From positions 1 to 64,000 of the forward strand of contig JBCCJA010000003.1 of assembly GCA_039045975.1 (NCBI GenBank): a stretch of DNA of 64,000 bases. The letters run 5' to 3'. A program made the position numbers and the translations under genes. The DNA comes from JBCCJA01 sp039045975. Lineage in GTDB: Bacteria; Planctomycetota; Planctomycetia; Planctomycetales; Planctomycetaceae. This document shows positions 1-7,949 of this stretch, in pieces. The first letter of the stretch is position 1, and each line of letters begins with the position of its first letter. Under the pieces are notes generated by a model. The model had not been told where the DNA came from, ran no database searches, and saw nothing but the letters and a program-made list of their open reading frames with translations.

Positions 1-1
1 G

Positions 2-1456
2 CCGGTCATCAACGACTGGGCCCGCAAGCACTCCGTCAGCGTCAGCCATCTGCTCATGCCGCTGTCGTTCGTGACGATCCTCGGCGGGCTGTGCACCGCG
101 ATCGGCACGAGCACGACCGTCGTCGTCGACGGCTTGATCAAGGAGTACGAAGAGGCGAACGCCGACGCGTTGAACCTGCCGGCCGGTCACATGCCGGGGC
201 TCGGCATGTTCGAGCTCGCCGCGGTCGGCCTGCCGATGACCTTTGCGGGTGTCGCGTTTTTGCTCGTCGCGTCGCGACGTCTGTTGCCGGAACGCCGCCC
301 GCCGATCACCGACGCCGACGACGCCCGCGAGTACACCGTCGAGATGCTCGTCGAGCCGGGCAGCCCGATCGACGGCCGCACGATCGAGGAGGCCGGCCTG
401 CGGGCGCTTCCGTCGATGTATTTACTCGAGGTCGACCGCGGCGGGGCCGTCCTGCCTGCGGTGCGGCCGTCGGAGGTCTTGAAGGGCGGCGACCGCCTCG
501 TCTTCGTCGGCGTCGTCGATTCGGTGGTCGACCTCCGTAAGATCCCGGGCCTGCTGCCGGCGACGAATCAGATTTTTAAGCTGAACGCGCCGAATCACGT
601 CCGCCGGCTCGTCGAGGCGGTCGTCTCGAACACGTACCCGTACCTGCGGACGACGATACGCGAGTCGCGTTTTCGGACCCGCTACAACGCGGCGGTGATC
701 GCCGTCGCCCGCAACGGCGAGCGGATCAGCGGCAAGGTCGGCGACATCGAACTGCTGCCGGGCGACACGCTGCTGCTCGAGGCCCCGCCCGAGTTCCTCG
801 CCGCCCAGCGCAACAGCCGCGACTTCTTCCTGGTCTCGAACGTCGACGACTCGACGCCGCCGCGGCACGACCGCGTCTGGCTGGCGCGGGCGATCCTCGT
901 GCTGACCGTCGTGCTGATCGCCGGCGGCCTGTTCGACATCTTTCTCGGGGCCAGCCTCGGCGCGGGGCTGATGATCCTGACCGGCTGCTGCCGCGTCTCG
1001 GAGGCACGCCGGGCGATCGACTGGTCGGTGCTCATCGCGATGGGTTCGGGGCTCGCGCTCGGCGAGGCGCTCGATCAGACCGGCGGCGCGGCGTTGGTCG
1101 CCGATGCCGCGATCGGGCTCGTTGCCGGGAACGCCCACGCGACGCTCGCCGTCGTGCTGTTGCTGACGATGGCCTGCGCGAACCTGATGACCGCGAAAGC
1201 GGCCGCGACGCTGTTCTTCCCGATCGCGATGAACGCCGCCGCCGCCCTCGACGGCGCGAACCACATGCCGTTCGCCGTCGCGGTCATCGTCGCGTCGGCC
1301 GGGACGTTCGCGACGCCCGTCGGTTACCAGACGAACCTGATGGTCTTCGGGCCGGGCGGGTATCGGCCGAGCGACTACTTGCGGGTCGGCGGTCCGCTGT
1401 CGCTGGTCGTCGCCGCGGTCGCGGTGATCACGATCCCGCTCGCGTGGCCCTTCTGA
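2..1456 (+). CDS. SLC13/DASS-type permease with RCK-C domains (5' partial)
   Basis: Open reading frame enters from the left edge (frame of base 2) and ends at TGA 1454-1456, so the N-terminus is missing. The visible 484 residues show the divalent anion:Na+ symporter layout used by CitMHS/SLC13 proteins. A membrane segment with the family-typical ILGGLCTAIGTSTT loop comes first. It is followed by two soluble regulatory RCK_C (TrkA-C) domains at about residues 115-185 and 215-280 of the visible part (the second carries VARNGERI and LLPGDTLLLE), then a hydrophobic half with a second TPVGYQTNLMVFGPGGY loop. It should import sulfate, dicarboxylate or a similar anion across the cytoplasmic membrane; the substrate cannot be told. 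Transcribed toward the DUF6677-like gene, 90 bases away. Confidence 0.9.
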   Translation, partial: PVINDWARKHSVSVSHLLMPLSFVTILGGLCTAIGTSTTVVVDGLIKEYEEANADALNLPAGHMPGLGMFELAAVGLPMTFAGVAFLLVASRRLLPERRPPITDADDAREYTVEMLVEPGSPIDGRTIEEAGLRALPSMYLLEVDRGGAVLPAVRPSEVLKGGDRLVFVGVVDSVVDLRKIPGLLPATNQIFKLNAPNHVRRLVEAVVSNTYPYLRTTIRESRFRTRYNAAVIAVARNGERISGKVGDIELLPGDTLLLEAPPEFLAAQRNSRDFFLVSNVDDSTPPRHDRVWLARAILVLTVVLIAGGLFDIFLGASLGAGLMILTGCCRVSEARRAIDWSVLIAMGSGLALGEALDQTGGAALVADAAIGLVAGNAHATLAVVLLLTMACANLMTAKAAATLFFPIAMNAAAALDGANHMPFAVAVIVASAGTFATPVGYQTNLMVFGPGGYRPSDYLRVGGPLSLVVAAVAVITIPLAWPF

Positions 1457-1546
1457 GCGGCCCGATGGCGGCGGCGAGGTTGGGTGGTCGGTCGTGAACG
1501 GCCGACTTACGATCGCCGGCCCGCAGACCCGTCACACAGGACGCCC

Positions 1547-2461
1547 GTGACCGACGCCCCCCCGCCCGTCGAACTGAAGAACCGCTGGCTGGCCGCGTTC
1601 CTCGGGCTGGTCGTCCCCGGCCTCGGTCACGCGTACCAGGGCCGGAAGTTTAAGGCGATCGTCTTCGCTGTCAGCATCTTGGGCATTTTCCACTGGGGGC
1701 AGGCGCTCGCCGGTTGGCGGGCGGTTTATCTCGACGACGACCCCGAGCTCCGCCGCATCGCCCAGCCGCAGCGGCTCGTCCGCCAGTTGGTCCGCGGTTA
1801 CGGGGCCCAGATGTTTAACGGCGTCGTCGCCTGGCCGGCGGTCGTCCAGCAGCGGCGGAACGCCGACCCCGACAACCGCGAGGGCCGCTTCGACGGCGGC
1901 TTCGACGGGACCGCGGTCGGGCAGTTCCAGTTCGGACGCGACGGTCAGTTGTTCGTCGCCGGCAACTACCGCGGCCGGCTGAAGCTCGACGTCGACCCGG
2001 TCCTCGGCCGGCCGACCGAAGGCCGCTTCGAGGGGACCGACGGCGAAGGGCGACCGGTGTCGTTCGAGGTCGACGAGATCAGCCGCGTCGATCCGCCGAT
2101 CGGCGCGTCGCCGTGGCGCGGGATCTGGCTGACGGTCGATACCGACGGTCTGGATCTGCCCGAGACCGAACTCGCCGGCGCGAACGGGGGCATGTTCCTC
2201 GCCGAGATCAGGCGGCCGTTGTCGGACTGGTATCAGGTGCCGCCCGATCGGCGGGCGAAAGACGCGTTGCACCACGAGTTCGGGACCGGGCTCGAGATCG
2301 CGCTCGTGTTCACCTGGGTGGCCGGGTTTCTGAACGTGCTCGCCGTTTGGGACGCGTTCGACGGGCCTGCTTACAAAGACGCCGAGGGCCGACCGGTCGA
2401 GCTGTCGCCGAAGGAGCAGAAGAAGCTCCGCACGGAACCGGAAGGCGAGGCGGCGTCTTGA
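1547..2461 (+). CDS. DUF6677-like multi-pass membrane protein
   Basis: 304 residues from the GTG at 1547. An upstream in-frame GTG at 1484 would add 21 unlikely Arg/Pro-rich residues. The N-terminus has the conserved hydrophobic pair LAAFLGLVVPGLGHAYQGR followed by a second membrane segment, which recalls the planctomycete DUF6677 (TM2-like) family. The middle (about 110-260) is soluble and beta-rich with many Asp/Gly, and a last membrane helix lies near residue 265 (EIALVFTWVAGFLNVLAVWDAF). The function is unknown; in planctomycetes this gene type is often followed by a tiny membrane protein, as here. The family name is from memory and needs an HMM check. Confidence 0.75.
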   Translation: MTDAPPPVELKNRWLAAFLGLVVPGLGHAYQGRKFKAIVFAVSILGIFHWGQALAGWRAVYLDDDPELRRIAQPQRLVRQLVRGYGAQMFNGVVAWPAVVQQRRNADPDNREGRFDGGFDGTAVGQFQFGRDGQLFVAGNYRGRLKLDVDPVLGRPTEGRFEGTDGEGRPVSFEVDEISRVDPPIGASPWRGIWLTVDTDGLDLPETELAGANGGMFLAEIRRPLSDWYQVPPDRRAKDALHHEFGTGLEIALVFTWVAGFLNVLAVWDAFDGPAYKDAEGRPVELSPKEQKKLRTEPEGEAAS

Positions 2462-2631
2462 AATTCCTCTATTTCATCCCGCTCGCCGTCGCGATCAGCT
2501 GCGTCTATTGCGGCACGCGTTACGAGCGTCCGGCGGTCATTGTGCGGCGGTCCGCCGGGTTCCTCGGGAAGACGCTCGGCTTCATGGTGCTGCTGTACGC
2601 GATCCTTTACGCGATCGCCCGGCTGGTCTGA
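2458..2631 (+). CDS. Small two-helix membrane protein (57 aa)
   Basis: TTG start at 2458 overlaps the stop of the preceding gene (TTGA), so the two are translationally coupled. The product is LKFLYFIPLAVAISCVYCGT, then a short basic loop (RYERPAVIVRRS), then GFMVLLYAILYAIARLV: two hydrophobic segments joined by a positively charged linker. No enzyme motif is present. The tight overlap and membrane nature suggest a subunit or partner of the DUF6677-like protein. There is no in-frame ATG that would keep the first helix, which favours the TTG. Confidence 0.7.
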   Translation: MKFLYFIPLAVAISCVYCGTRYERPAVIVRRSAGFLGKTLGFMVLLYAILYAIARLV

Positions 2632-2677
2632 CCGATGCCTGCGGCCTCGGCCTCGTAGGGTCGCGGTGACGGCGCGA

Positions 2678-3976
2678 TCACGCCGACGCCGGACTCGGTG
2701 CCCCGACGAGGTTCCGTGTCGCGGCGACGAGTGCGGCTGGGCTGTGCGTGGCCCGGACGCCGGCATGGCCCGCTTCCGCGAGCGTGAGTCGTCGGTCCTC
2801 GTCGTCAATCAGCGACTCCCACGCGTCGGCCAACGCCGCTGCGTCGCCGGGCGTGACGAGCAATCCGCCGCCGCTGCCCTCGACCATCTCCGGGAACGCG
2901 CCGTGTCGCGGCTGCACGACCGGGACGCCGTTCGCCCACGCTTCCAGAACGGGTAAGCCTTTCGGCTCTCTGTAGACCGTCGGGACCGACAGGACGTCGA
3001 ACGATCGGATGAGGTCCGATTTCTCCGCGACCGAGTCGGGTGACCCCGCGTGGACGAAGACCGCGGAGTCGGGCCGGTCGCCGAACGCGTCACTGACCTG
3101 CCGCTCGAACCAGCGGCGGTCTCTCGGGTGCAGATAACCGCCCGCGACGAGCCGGACGTCGTCACGACGTCGGTGGAGCACGCCGAACGCGTCGAGAAGT
3201 TCGCCGAAGCCTTTTTCCGGGCACAGCCGCGCGAAGTAGCCGACGGTGAACGGCCCGTCGCCTCTTCGCCGCGGCGTGCCGCCGTGGCCCTCGGCGTCGA
3301 CCGTCAGCGGCAGCGTCCGGAACTTTTCCGCCGGGAGTCCGAGGGCCGGTCCGATCCGCGACGCGTAGTCGGCCGAGTGCGTCACGAACGCGTCGAACGA
3401 TTCGCCGTGGCGGGCGATCGCCGCGACAGCCTCCGCCCGGTGTGCCGGGTCCAACGCGTCGAGGAACAGGTCGTCGCCCTGCAGCACGCCCAGGATCTGG
3501 CCGTCGAATCGCGCCCGCAGCGGCGGTACGACGCCGGCGAGCAGGACGTTGCTGAAAAAGACGGCGTCGGGCCGGAGGTCGTCGGCGAGGAAGTCGACGA
3601 GCGGCTCGATCTCGGGCCGCAGCGGGCCGTTGATGCCGGCGAGTGTCGTCAGCGTCAGCGGGCCGAGTGTCGCGGCGTCGTTCTCGACCCCGAACCGGCT
3701 GACGACGTCGAGAACCCGCGGGTGGTCGAGCCAGCGTGTGACCGCTCGCGGCAGCCGCCGCCACCACGACGCGTGATGCCGCATGTAGACGTTCACGCCG
3801 CCGAAGAAGAGGCGGTCGGCGGACAGGTCGTCCCGGTCGAGCTTCAGCGGCGTGTAGAGCGGGACGAGCGTGACGTCCTCGCCGGCGTCGAGCAGGGCGC
3901 GGGCCCAGTCATTGTCGTGCAGGCAAGACCCGCAGAACATCCCGGCCCCGCCGGCGGTCACGATCGCGATCTTCAA
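2678..3976 (-). CDS. GT4-type glycosyltransferase
   Basis: 432 residues with the GT-B fold pattern of glycosyltransferase family 4. The N-terminal donor-independent domain begins MKIAIVTAGGAGMFCGSCLHDN, with a Gly-rich loop after the first strand. The C-terminal half has VGYFARLCPEKGFGELLDAF, the usual start of the Glycos_transf_1 domain (about residue 235). Near residue 355 is LEAWANGVPVVQPRHGAFPEMVE, the EX7E-like motif that holds the nucleotide sugar. It would transfer a sugar from an activated donor to a lipid or glycan; acceptor unknown. It stands alone on the minus strand, convergent with the small membrane protein and divergent from the ABC module. Confidence 0.9.
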   Translation of the reverse strand: MKIAIVTAGGAGMFCGSCLHDNDWARALLDAGEDVTLVPLYTPLKLDRDDLSADRLFFGGVNVYMRHHASWWRRLPRAVTRWLDHPRVLDVVSRFGVENDAATLGPLTLTTLAGINGPLRPEIEPLVDFLADDLRPDAVFFSNVLLAGVVPPLRARFDGQILGVLQGDDLFLDALDPAHRAEAVAAIARHGESFDAFVTHSADYASRIGPALGLPAEKFRTLPLTVDAEGHGGTPRRRGDGPFTVGYFARLCPEKGFGELLDAFGVLHRRRDDVRLVAGGYLHPRDRRWFERQVSDAFGDRPDSAVFVHAGSPDSVAEKSDLIRSFDVLSVPTVYREPKGLPVLEAWANGVPVVQPRHGAFPEMVEGSGGGLLVTPGDAAALADAWESLIDDEDRRLTLAEAGHAGVRATHSPAALVAATRNLVGAPSPASA

Positions 3977-4220
3977 GGCGGGCCCGCGTCTGTCGGAGTC
4001 GTCTTCCCGAGTGTTGCCGCGTCGATGATACGGGCCGGCCCCGCCGCCGGCCCGCCGGGCGACCGTCGAAGCCAGTAATCGCCGCAGCTTTCAAACGTTG
4101 GGTTTGGTTGCGTTCACGACCGCCGCCACGCACATTTTCGCCTGCGCCAACGTGACCGCAGCCCGCCGGCGTAATGCCCTGCGGCCAGATCACGAAAACC
4201 CGTCGGAAGGATCGACCGCT

Positions 4221-5015
4221 TTGAGCACCGCAACCGCTCCGGAGACCGCCGAGGCGTCCGACACGCCGTCGCAGCCGGCGATGATCGAAGCCGTCGGTCT
4301 GACGAAATATTACGGGCCGTTCGTCGCCGCCGCGGACGTCAGCTTCAGCGTGCCGAAGGGCCAAGTCGCGGCATTCCTCGGGCCGAACGGCGCCGGCAAG
4401 TCGACAACGATGAAGATGCTGACCGGTTTCCTGACGCCGTCGGCCGGGTCGGCGACGATCGGCGGGCACGACGTCGGTGAGGACCGGCTCGCGGCGGCGG
4501 CGATCCTCGGTTATCTGCCGGAGAACGGCCCGCTGTACACCGAGATGACGCCGGCCGGGTTGCTCGCTTATGCCGGGTCGGCCCGCGGCATGCGGGGGCC
4601 GGGTCTGCGTGACCGGCTCGATTACGTCGCCGAGACCTGTGCCCTTGGTGACGTCTGGCGGAAGCCGATCGGGAAGCTGTCACGCGGCTATCGGCAACGC
4701 GTCGGTATGGCCCAGGCCCTGCTGCACGACCCCGAGGTGTTGATCCTCGACGAGCCGACCGGCGGCCTCGACCCGAACCAGGTCCACGGCGTCCGCGACC
4801 TGATCGCGAAGCTCCGCGAAACGAAGACGGTCCTGCTGTCGACGCACATCCTGCGGGAGGTCCGCGCGATGTGTGACCGCGTTGTCCTCGTCAGTAAGGG
4901 CCGTGTCGTTTTCGACGGCCCGGTCGACGAGATGGAGTCGGCCGGCGGCGACGGTGACGGCGACGAGACGCCGATGGAACGCCGCTTCCGCGAACTGACC
5001 GTCGGCGCGGACTGA
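4221..5015 (+). CDS. ABC transporter ATP-binding protein (GldA-like)
   Basis: 264 residues from TTG 4221, which is preceded by GGAAGG at 4205-4210; ATG 4281 is the alternative and would begin MIEAVGLTKYYG. Walker A is GPNGAGKST at residues 54-62, the ABC signature is LSRGYRQRVGMAQAL, and Walker B is VLILDEPTGGLDPNQ. H-loop region LLSTHIL follows. The sequence is closest in feel to ATPases of ABC-2 exporters of the gliding (GldA) type. The permease-GldG fusion and the DUF4340 gene follow in the same direction, so this is the motor of a three-gene transport module in the cytoplasmic membrane. The C-terminal tail is short and acidic. Confidence 0.93.
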   Translation: MSTATAPETAEASDTPSQPAMIEAVGLTKYYGPFVAAADVSFSVPKGQVAAFLGPNGAGKSTTMKMLTGFLTPSAGSATIGGHDVGEDRLAAAAILGYLPENGPLYTEMTPAGLLAYAGSARGMRGPGLRDRLDYVAETCALGDVWRKPIGKLSRGYRQRVGMAQALLHDPEVLILDEPTGGLDPNQVHGVRDLIAKLRETKTVLLSTHILREVRAMCDRVVLVSKGRVVFDGPVDEMESAGGDGDGDETPMERRFRELTVGAD

Positions 5016-5019
5016 TTTC

Positions 5020-5098
5020 GTAGGGCAGGCCCCCGCCTGCCGAATTTTGAGCCGCCGTTCCCACCTCAAAGTCTTTCAGGCAGCAGCCTGACCTACGC
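5020..5098. repeat. Dispersed inverted repeat, family A, copy 1
   Basis: Between the ATPase and the permease fusion. The left arm (about 5020-5042) reads GTAGGGCAGGCCCCCGCCTG and continues into CC. The right arm (about 5077-5098) reads AGGCAGCAGCCTGACCTACG and is its imperfect reverse complement. About 34 bases separate the arms. A better-preserved copy lies at 7862-7938. It could form a long RNA stem between two co-directional genes; whether it terminates, stabilises or is inert is unknown. Confidence 0.8.
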
Positions 5099-5115
5099 CA
5101 CCCACCGCTCACGCC

Positions 5116-7857
5116 ATGCAAGCGCTCCTGACGCTGATCATCCTCGCCGCGACGCTCGTACCGGTCGCGTTCGCGAAGTACGTCTTCTACACGAACCCGA
5201 CGGCGCGGGCGGTCGCGTTCCGGAACGTGTCGGCTTATTTCAACGGGGTGCTCGGGTACCTGTTCATCACGGTGTTCGTCGTCGCGGCTTCGCTGCTGGC
5301 GTTCGACACGCGGTTCTTCGTCGACAACCAGGCGACGCTCGACCGGTTGAGCGGCTCGTTCCCGATCCTGCTGCTGTTCCTCGTCCCCGCGGTGACGATG
5401 ACCGCGTGGGCCGACGAGCGGAAACTGGGCACCGACGAGTTGCTGTTCACGCTGCCGGCCCGCGACATCGACATCCTCGTCGGGAAGTACACGGCGGTGA
5501 CGTTCGTGTACGCCGTCGCGTTGCTGTTCTCGCTGACGACGGCGCTCGTGCTCGAAGGGATCGGCGACCCCGACTGGGGGCCGATCTTCACGACTTACGT
5601 CGGTTACTGGCTAGCCGGGACGGCACTGGCGGGGGCGGGGCTTCTCGCCAGTTCGCTGACGCCGTCGGCGACGGTCGCGTTCGTGATCGGCGCGGTCCTG
5701 TGTGCGTTGCCGGTGTTCGTCTCGGCGATGCCGCGGGAGCTGTTCGGCGGCGTGTCGCTGCCGCGTGAGGCGTTGCTCGGGTTCGGCATCGGCGAGCGGC
5801 TGCGTGAGTTCACGATCGGCACACTGCCGCTGCGGGGCGTGTTTTATTTCGTGTCGATCGCGGTCGTGACGCTGTACCTGAATTACATCGTGATCCGCCG
5901 GCGGCACTGGTCGGCCCAAGCGTCGGCCCAACTCGGGCTGCAGTACGGTTTGCGGGCGGCCGCGCTCGGTATCGCGGCGGTGTCGCTCAACGTCGTCGCG
6001 GCCGCCGTACCGCTCCGTGCCGATTTCTCCGCCGAGAAGGCTTACAGCTTGACCGACGTGTCGCGTGAGGTCGTCGCCGCGATCGAGCCGGACCGGACCG
6101 TGCTCGTGCAGGCCTACGTCAGCCCCGACGTGCCGCGTGAGTACGTCGGTGTCCGCAAACAGCTGATCGGGCTGCTGACGCAGCTCGACGGGCTCGGCGG
6201 CTCACGCGTCGACGTCCGCGTCATCGACACCGAGCCGTTCAGCGAAGAGGCCGAAGAGGCCGAGGCGATCGGCATCGAGCCGCGGACCGTCTTCGCCGAC
6301 CGCGACGGCCGGCAGGGCGAACAGGACATCTTCCTGGGGCTCGTCGTCGAGTCGAGTTACGACCAGGTGACGATCCCGTTCCTCGGGCCGGGGTCGCTGG
6401 TCGAGTACGAGCTGACGCGGTCGTTAGGGACGGTTTCGAAGCAGGACCGGCTGACCGTCGGCGTGCTCGAGACCGACGCGCAGATCACCGGCGGCGGCTT
6501 CGGCGGGGGCGGAGAGTGGCAGATCCTCGATGAGCTGCGGCTGCAGTACGAGGTCGAGCCCGTCTCGCCCGATTCCGCGATCGACGCCGACGCGTACGAC
6601 GTCCTGCTCGCCGTCATGCCGTCGTCGCTGACCGAGCCGCAGATGGCGAACTTCCTCGCCTACGTCGAAGCCGGGGGGCCGACGCTGATCTTCGACGACC
6701 CCTACCCGTTCACGCTCAACCCGGGCGGGCGGATCACGGTCGCGCCGACGCTCGGCAAGCCCGCGCCCGGCGGCCCGATGGCCCAGTTCCAGCAGCAACA
6801 GCCGGAGGCGAAGGCCGACGACGGCACGCTCAAGACGCTGCTCGAAAAGCTCAAGATCACCTGGACCCACGACGCGGTCGTCTGGGAGGAGTTCAACCCC
6901 CACCCGGAGATCTTCGACCTCGTCCCGCCCGAGTACCTGTTCATCAAGAATCGGAACGCCCAGGCGGCGGCGATCTCGGACGACAGCCCGATCAGCGACG
7001 GGCTCGACGAGATCTTGCTCGCCTACGCCGGCGAGCTGCGTGACACCGAGGGGGCCGACCACGTCTACACGCCGCTGCTGGTGACGGGGCTCGGTTCGGG
7101 CCTGATCGCCTGGGACGAGCTGACGACCGACTCGTTCGACCCGTTCACGTTCCGCCCCGCCCGCGTGCTCGACCCGGGCCGGCCGCTCTATCTCGACGAG
7201 ACCGTGCACACCGTCGCCGCCCATGTCCGGCCGAAGGAGGGGGCGGAGGGCCCGAACGTCGTCTTCGTCGCCGACGTCGACCTCGTTTCCGACTGGTTCT
7301 TCGACCAACGGCTGCAGGCGTCTTCGCTGTCGTTCGACAACGTCGCGTTCGTGCTGAACGCGGTCGACGTGCTCGCCGGGGAGGAGAAGTTCGTCCCGCT
7401 GCGGTCCCGCCGGGCCGTGCCGCGGACACTGACCGCCGTCGAGGCGCGGACGTCGAAGTTCCTCGCCGAACTGCGTGAGAAACAGGAATCGATCGAGACG
7501 GCATCGGACGAGAAACTCGAACAGGCCCGCGCGAACTTCGCGGAGAAGCGGGCCGCGATCGAGGCCGACGACCGGCTGTCGCCGCGGGTTAAAGAGGAGC
7601 GGATCCGCATCATCGCCGCCGACGAGGAACTGAAACTCCGCGTCGCGGAGGAGAACCTCGAACGCGAAGCCCGACGCGAGGTCGAGAAGCTGCGGACCGA
7701 GACCTTCCGCGACGTCCGCCGGACCGAGAACAGTTTTTGGCTGTGGGCGGTGCTGCTCCCGCCGCTGCCGGCGGTCGTGCTCGGCGTCGGCGTGCTGCTG
7801 GCCCGGACGGCGGCGGAGAAAAAGAACATCGACCCCGACCGGCGTCGGGTGTCGTGA
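5116..7857 (+). CDS. ABC-2 permease fused to GldG-type auxiliary domain
   Basis: 913 residues from ATG 5116. Residues 1 to about 265 form a six-helix ABC-2 permease (GldF-like; e.g. YLFITVFVVAASLLAFDTRFF). A further helix at about 280-300 leads into a large extracytoplasmic GldG/ABC_transp_aux domain (begins FSAEKAYSLTDVSREVVAAI; contains PSSLTEPQMANFLAYVEAGG). Residues about 770-880 are a charged coiled coil rich in Glu/Arg/Lys, followed by a C-terminal membrane helix (FWLWAVLLPPLPAVVLGVGVLL). In Bacteroidota GldF and GldG are separate; here they are one chain. With the upstream ATPase it forms a transporter of unknown cargo. The gene is bracketed by family A inverted repeats. Confidence 0.92.
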   Translation: MQALLTLIILAATLVPVAFAKYVFYTNPTARAVAFRNVSAYFNGVLGYLFITVFVVAASLLAFDTRFFVDNQATLDRLSGSFPILLLFLVPAVTMTAWADERKLGTDELLFTLPARDIDILVGKYTAVTFVYAVALLFSLTTALVLEGIGDPDWGPIFTTYVGYWLAGTALAGAGLLASSLTPSATVAFVIGAVLCALPVFVSAMPRELFGGVSLPREALLGFGIGERLREFTIGTLPLRGVFYFVSIAVVTLYLNYIVIRRRHWSAQASAQLGLQYGLRAAALGIAAVSLNVVAAAVPLRADFSAEKAYSLTDVSREVVAAIEPDRTVLVQAYVSPDVPREYVGVRKQLIGLLTQLDGLGGSRVDVRVIDTEPFSEEAEEAEAIGIEPRTVFADRDGRQGEQDIFLGLVVESSYDQVTIPFLGPGSLVEYELTRSLGTVSKQDRLTVGVLETDAQITGGGFGGGGEWQILDELRLQYEVEPVSPDSAIDADAYDVLLAVMPSSLTEPQMANFLAYVEAGGPTLIFDDPYPFTLNPGGRITVAPTLGKPAPGGPMAQFQQQQPEAKADDGTLKTLLEKLKITWTHDAVVWEEFNPHPEIFDLVPPEYLFIKNRNAQAAAISDDSPISDGLDEILLAYAGELRDTEGADHVYTPLLVTGLGSGLIAWDELTTDSFDPFTFRPARVLDPGRPLYLDETVHTVAAHVRPKEGAEGPNVVFVADVDLVSDWFFDQRLQASSLSFDNVAFVLNAVDVLAGEEKFVPLRSRRAVPRTLTAVEARTSKFLAELREKQESIETASDEKLEQARANFAEKRAAIEADDRLSPRVKEERIRIIAADEELKLRVAEENLEREARREVEKLRTETFRDVRRTENSFWLWAVLLPPLPAVVLGVGVLLARTAAEKKNIDPDRRRVS

Positions 7858-7861
7858 ACGT

Positions 7862-7938
7862 GTAGGGCAGGCCCCTGCCTGCCGTATTTCGGAGTCAGAT
7901 CAGACCGTCAAAATCCGGCAGGCGGGGGCCTGCCCTAC
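7862..7938. repeat. Dispersed inverted repeat, family A, copy 2
   Basis: Arms at 7862-7883 and 7917-7938, 22 bases each. The left arm begins GTAGGGCAGGCCCCTGCCTG; the right arm is its reverse complement except for one base. The spacer is 33 bases. It lies just after the stop of the permease fusion and 11 bases before the DUF4340 gene, and it closely resembles the element at 5020-5098 in front of the same gene. Confidence 0.88.
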
Positions 7939-7949
7939 GGATCGAACCC

